Part shown: positions 18,824 to 21,881 of the stretch, in pieces
Layout of the letters: every line of letters begins with the position of its first letter
Position numbering within the stretch: position 1 is the stretch's first letter
Origin: a virus
Virus record (IMG/VR): IMGVR_UViG_3300047443_000155
Location: 1 to 21,881 of that record
Length of the DNA: 21,881 nt
Direction: 5' to 3' (one strand)
The notes under the pieces: model-generated
What the model was told of the DNA's origin: nothing
Seen by the model: only the letters and a program-made list of their open reading frames with translations
The model's database searches: none
Translations under genes and position numbers: made by a program

Positions 18824-20187
18824 CCACCGAAACCGACATCTGGGGCCCCGACGAGGCCCCGCCAGCCCCCGGCACCTCCGCCACCGAGGCTGAACGCGTC
18901 ATCGCCGCCTCCGTCATGGCCCGCCCCGAACTCATCGACGAACTCGCCGGAGAGTTCGACCCCGCCGACATGCAGATCGACGCGCTGCGCTGGGTGTGGC
19001 ACGCCGTCGACGAGATCCGCGAGGCCCTCACCAAGGGTGAGATCCGCTGGCAGGCCGTCGACCGGCAGCTGCAGGCCTGGCGCGCCACCGGCTACCTGCC
19101 CGTCCCGCCCCTGGACCTTGCCCAGCTCTCGCAGCTGTACGACCTCGCCCAGACCTCATACCCGGCCGGCTCCTACTACGCCAAGCAGATCACCGAGGCC
19201 GCCATCGCCCGCCGGTTCCTCGCGATCGGCTCCGACATCAGCCTGCGCGGACGGTCCGCGGCCTTCGACTCGGCCACCGACATCTCCGCCATCCAGGACG
19301 CCCTCGATGACGTCGTCCGCAACCGCGACACCAGCACCCCCAAGCTGCTGCGCGACATCATCGGCGGCGCCCTTCAGCGATCCGTCACCCCGCCCAGCCT
19401 GGAGCAGGTCGTCCCCACCGGATTTATCGACCTCGACGCGCTGCTCTCGGGCGGCTTCAAGCCCGGACAACTCGTCGTCGTTGCCGCCCGGCCCGCCATG
19501 GGCAAGTCGACCCTTGGCCTCGGATTCGCCCGCGCCGCCGCCATTCGCAACGGCATCCCGACCCTCTTCGAATCCCTCGAAATGGGCGACGCCGAACTCG
19601 GCGACAACATCCTCTCCGCCGAAGCCCGCGTCCCCCTGCACCACATCAAGCAGGGCATCGTCGACGACGCCGGCGTCCAGCGCGAAGCCCGCGCCATGCC
19701 CCGCATCAACGAGGCGCCGCTCTACCTCAACGACTCGGCCGAGCTGTCCCTGCCGATGCTGCGCGGGCGCGTCCGTCACCTCATTCGCACCGCCGGGCTC
19801 CGCCTGGTGATCGTCGACTACCTACAGCTCATGGACGCGCCCAAGGCCGAGAACCGGCAGGCCGAAGTCTCCAAGCTGACCCGCGGACTCAAGCTGATGG
19901 CCAAGGAGTTCGGGATCACCCTGATCATCCTCGCCCAGCTCAACCGGGGCCCCGAGCAGCGCACGGACAAGAAGCCGATGGTCTCCGACCTGCGCGAGTC
20001 CGGGGCGATCGAGCAGGACGCCGACATCGTGATCCTCCTGCACCGCGAGGACGCCTACGAACCGGACTCTCCGCGGGCCGGGGAAGCGGACTTCATCGTC
20101 GGCAAGCATCGGGCCGGCCCGAAGGCCACGGTCACGACCGCCTTCCAGGGCCACTACGCCCAATTTATCGACATGGCGCAAAGCTGA
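18820..20187 (+). CDS. dnaB: DnaB-type replicative helicase
   Basis: A 455-residue RecA-fold hexameric helicase. The N-terminal domain (about 20-110) carries the DnaB-type start EAERVIAASVMARPELIDEL. The C-terminal domain begins near 197 with VVPTGFIDLDALLSGGFKPG. Walker A is ARPAMGKST (223-231), the ESLEM element follows at 251-255, Walker B is LVIVDYLQLM (329-338), and the late motifs LAQLNRGPEQRTDKKPMVSD and LRESGAIEQDADIVILLHRE are intact. The length is normal for the family. The GTG start overlaps the methyltransferase stop. It would be recruited by the upstream initiator and loader and then work with host primase, since no phage primase is seen here. Confidence 0.95.
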   Translation: MTTETDIWGPDEAPPAPGTSATEAERVIAASVMARPELIDELAGEFDPADMQIDALRWVWHAVDEIREALTKGEIRWQAVDRQLQAWRATGYLPVPPLDLAQLSQLYDLAQTSYPAGSYYAKQITEAAIARRFLAIGSDISLRGRSAAFDSATDISAIQDALDDVVRNRDTSTPKLLRDIIGGALQRSVTPPSLEQVVPTGFIDLDALLSGGFKPGQLVVVAARPAMGKSTLGLGFARAAAIRNGIPTLFESLEMGDAELGDNILSAEARVPLHHIKQGIVDDAGVQREARAMPRINEAPLYLNDSAELSLPMLRGRVRHLIRTAGLRLVIVDYLQLMDAPKAENRQAEVSKLTRGLKLMAKEFGITLIILAQLNRGPEQRTDKKPMVSDLRESGAIEQDADIVILLHREDAYEPDSPRAGEADFIVGKHRAGPKATVTTAFQGHYAQFIDMAQS

Positions 20188-20474
20188 TGAACCATGACAT
20201 CGGCGACATCGCAGCCATGCGCCACGACGGCGACCTCAAGGACTACCTGCTCTCCCTGACTGTCGGTGGGCCCGCCTCCGTCAAGCCCAGGCCGGCCCCG
20301 GTAGCCCCCGCCGATCCCGCCTACCGGATCGCCCACAAGGGCGGCTGGCCCATAGGCACCACCGCCACCGGCCCCACCCCGACCCACGGCCGCTGCACCT
20401 GCCCGCAGTGCGAGCAAGCCGCCGTCGTCGCCCTGCCCCGCCCGCAAGAGCACGCCGAAGGAGAAGCCGCATGA
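20187..20474 (+). CDS. Small Cys-motif hypothetical protein
   Basis: A 95-residue protein that starts with the ATG overlapping the helicase stop (TGATG). It has a short helical N terminus, a Pro-rich middle and CTCPQC near residue 70, a potential metal site. It ends four bases into the next gene. No family is recognised. Confidence 0.55.
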   Translation: MNHDIGDIAAMRHDGDLKDYLLSLTVGGPASVKPRPAPVAPADPAYRIAHKGGWPIGTTATGPTPTHGRCTCPQCEQAAVVALPRPQEHAEGEAA

Positions 20475-20707
20475 CCCGCCGCAAGCCCACCGTCCGCGTC
20501 TTCCACCGTCCCGCCGGCTGGGTGCTGCCCGACTTCACCGACCTGGCGGACTGCACCAGCAACCACATCCCCGACAACGCCGGCCAGCCGCCCTGCACAG
20601 CCGCAGCCGTGTGGAAAGTCGTCGAAGACCACGGCATGCACCTCACGATCGGCTTCTACTGCGACGCCGACCTGCCGGCCGCGCACCGGCAGACCGCAGC
20701 CGCGTGA
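20471..20707 (+). CDS. Small Cys-rich hypothetical protein
   Basis: A 78-residue protein with Cys at about residues 28, 42 and 64 and a conserved-looking AAAVWKVVEDHG, GFYCDADLPAAHR pattern. Proteins of the same pattern ('wkvve.hG....gfyCD.DLP') occur in Streptomyces and their phages, without a known role. It overlaps the previous gene (ATGA). It is the last of the helicase transcript before a 112-bp gap that contains a small hairpin (CCCCC/GGGGG, 20732-20746). Confidence 0.6.
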   Translation: MTRRKPTVRVFHRPAGWVLPDFTDLADCTSNHIPDNAGQPPCTAAAVWKVVEDHGMHLTIGFYCDADLPAAHRQTAAA

Positions 20708-20819
20708 CGTCGCCCGTTGTTCCTCGCCCGTCCCCCGGCGTGGGGGTGGGGTGTGCGTCTGCCCGACCGGGGCGGGATGCGAAACCTGGACAAACCAACT
20801 CACCGACAGGAGAAGCCCG

Positions 20820-21320
20820 ATGACCGATCACAAGCCCGAGCCCTGGTTCTGGGAAGCCGCAAGCGACGACTGCCCCCACGGCGCCGAGCCGACCGACGAC
20901 ACCAGCCCCGAGTGGGAGGTCTGGGACGGCAGCCACACCGGCAGCCCGCAGGACGTCCGCATCTGCCTCGACGCGCCGGCGGGTGAGGCGTGCGGGGCCT
21001 GTTCCGAGGAGAACGGCGAGATGGTGCCGTGGTCCGCCTGCCGGTCCCGTGACCGCGCCCGCCGCGAGGAGAAGCCCGCGACCGGGCAGCCGACCGTCCA
21101 CGCCCCGATCACCGTCACCGGCGGCAGCCTCGAATGCCTGGAACGCGAGTGCGAGGACTTCTTCGACGACGAGGGCGACGAGATCCCCGGCAAGGAGACC
21201 TGCTCGCACCTCAGCGAGATGGAGATCTGCGAGGGCTGCACCGGCCCGCACAAGAACGGCGAGTTCCCGGTCGTCGTCGCGTGGGCGGACTGCACGCAGC
21301 GCCTCGCCGTCGCACGCTGA
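20820..21320 (+). CDS. Cys-rich acidic hypothetical protein
   Basis: A 166-residue protein with many cysteines: CPHG near 18, CGACS near 58, SACRSRDR near 72, CLERECED near 104 and a late pair CEGCTG. The spacing suggests two or more zinc sites. It is strongly acidic (DDEGDE segment). ATG 20820 is preceded by AGGAG at 20808-20812. It resembles the Cys-rich early protein at 4768 in style only. Function unknown. Confidence 0.6.
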   Translation: MTDHKPEPWFWEAASDDCPHGAEPTDDTSPEWEVWDGSHTGSPQDVRICLDAPAGEACGACSEENGEMVPWSACRSRDRARREEKPATGQPTVHAPITVTGGSLECLERECEDFFDDEGDEIPGKETCSHLSEMEICEGCTGPHKNGEFPVVVAWADCTQRLAVAR

Positions 21321-21374
21321 CTCGCCCGCAGTAGGCACAAACCCCAGCGAACCGCCCACCAGACAAGGAACCCC

Positions 21375-21881
21375 ATGACCGACCAGAAGCCCCTCACCGA
21401 GCAGCAGCTCGCCGACATCGAGACCCGCGCCACCGCGACCCCTGACGGGCCGTGGGTCCTCACCGACGACTTGGACGGCGACGGCTACCCCGGACACCTG
21501 TGGGTCGTCCGCACGCCCGCTAGCGGCCCGGACGAGCCCGACGAGCATTCGGCCGTGGTGAGCATCGGCAACCGCGCGCTCGGTGAGTTCATCGCCCACG
21601 CCCCGGAGGACATCGCCACGCTGCTCGCCGAGGCCCGCCGCCTTCGCGCCGAGCTGGTCGAACAGCGGGGCGAAGTCGACAAGCTGGTTCGCTGGCACCG
21701 CGAGGACGGCGCCGAGATGGACAAGCAGCGCGCCACCATCAGCCGCCTCCGTGCTCGCGTCGCCGAGCTGGAGGTCGGACTGAACGACCTGGCCGCCCTG
21801 GTGAGCCAGTGGTACGACCGCTCGAAGAATGCCGAGGCTCGCGTCGCCGAACTTGAAGGCGCGCTCACGGAGATCCGGCAC
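21375..21881 (+). CDS. Ea22-like phage protein, 3' end cut by window
   Basis: At least 169 residues; no stop before the window edge. The opening (TEQQLADIETRATATPDGPW) and the middle (EFIAHAPEDIATLLAEARRL) follow the pattern of phage Ea22/early-region proteins 'L..i..R..aatpgpW ... FiahAr.Dvp.LLaEvrrL'. After this comes a long coiled coil (RAELVEQRGEVDKLVRWHRE and further heptads to the edge). AAGGAA at 21365-21370 supports the ATG. It is common in Streptomyces phages and has no known function. The strong helix suggests an oligomer. Confidence 0.75.
   Translation, partial: MTDQKPLTEQQLADIETRATATPDGPWVLTDDLDGDGYPGHLWVVRTPASGPDEPDEHSAVVSIGNRALGEFIAHAPEDIATLLAEARRLRAELVEQRGEVDKLVRWHREDGAEMDKQRATISRLRARVAELEVGLNDLAALVSQWYDRSKNAEARVAELEGALTEIRH

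Noticed and set aside
20643-21881. 412-codon minus-strand ORF at the right edge
   Set aside because: The plus strand has two genes with RBS and family-like text (20820, 21375); the minus reading is a high-GC artefact.

Overview
The window looks like the lysogeny-control and early (DNA-metabolism) region of a temperate Streptomyces-type phage, either as free phage DNA or as a prophage. This rests on very high GC, frequent GTG starts, and dense chains of small genes joined by ATGA/GTGA/TGATG overlaps. It also rests on the gene set: tyrosine integrase, divergent repressor/Cro-like pair, excisionase-like protein, exonuclease plus RecT, sliding clamp, replication initiator, helicase loader, DnaB-type helicase and a C5 cytosine methyltransferase. 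No structural, lysis or packaging gene is present, and no tRNA or rRNA gene was seen. Assignments come from reading motifs only; no database search was possible.

Layout. Positions 1-1572 hold two small genes (a CxxC protein and a minus-strand XRE regulator) and about 720 bp without a convincing gene. That gap carries a LexA-like box, two very strong hairpins and two copies of a paired TGGGAAAC repeat flanking the integrase 3' end, which look like integrase arm sites of attP (or attL). Positions 1573-3724 are the minus-strand lysogeny module: integrase, a small CxxC protein and a repressor-like protein. Positions 3725-3900 form a divergent control region with four GGYYATCT repeats. Rightward transcription then begins with an XRE/Cro-like protein and an excisionase-like protein.

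Positions 4526-9858 are a run of small early genes, mostly unknown. They include two DUF6197-like paralogues, several Cys-rich proteins and a 35-residue membrane peptide too short for routine gene calling. Positions 9927-13684 encode a phage sliding clamp, a RecE/PDDEXK-type exonuclease and a RecT-like annealing protein, with small Zn-ribbon and coiled-coil partners. Positions 13745-15789 carry a winged-helix-like protein, two tiny membrane proteins, a multi-HTH protein and a degenerate HNH-like protein. A minus-strand Phd/YefM antitoxin (15844-16131) without a toxin interrupts the rightward block.

Positions 16289-20187 are the replication module: an initiator with a repeat array inside its gene, a DnaC-like ATPase, a C5 methyltransferase and a DnaB helicase. 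The rest (20187-21881) is small Cys-rich proteins and the start of an Ea22-like protein cut by the window edge.

The most interesting points are these. (1) An array of 21-nt repeats, followed by a 44-nt G-free, lower-GC tract, lies inside the initiator gene, a lambda-O-like candidate origin. (2) A segment of about 131 nt in the methyltransferase gene appears to be read out of its ancestral frame between two compensating shifts. (3) The lone antitoxin carries a TGTACA-type operator. (4) Integrase arm-like repeats and a four-copy operator family can be seen directly in the sequence.
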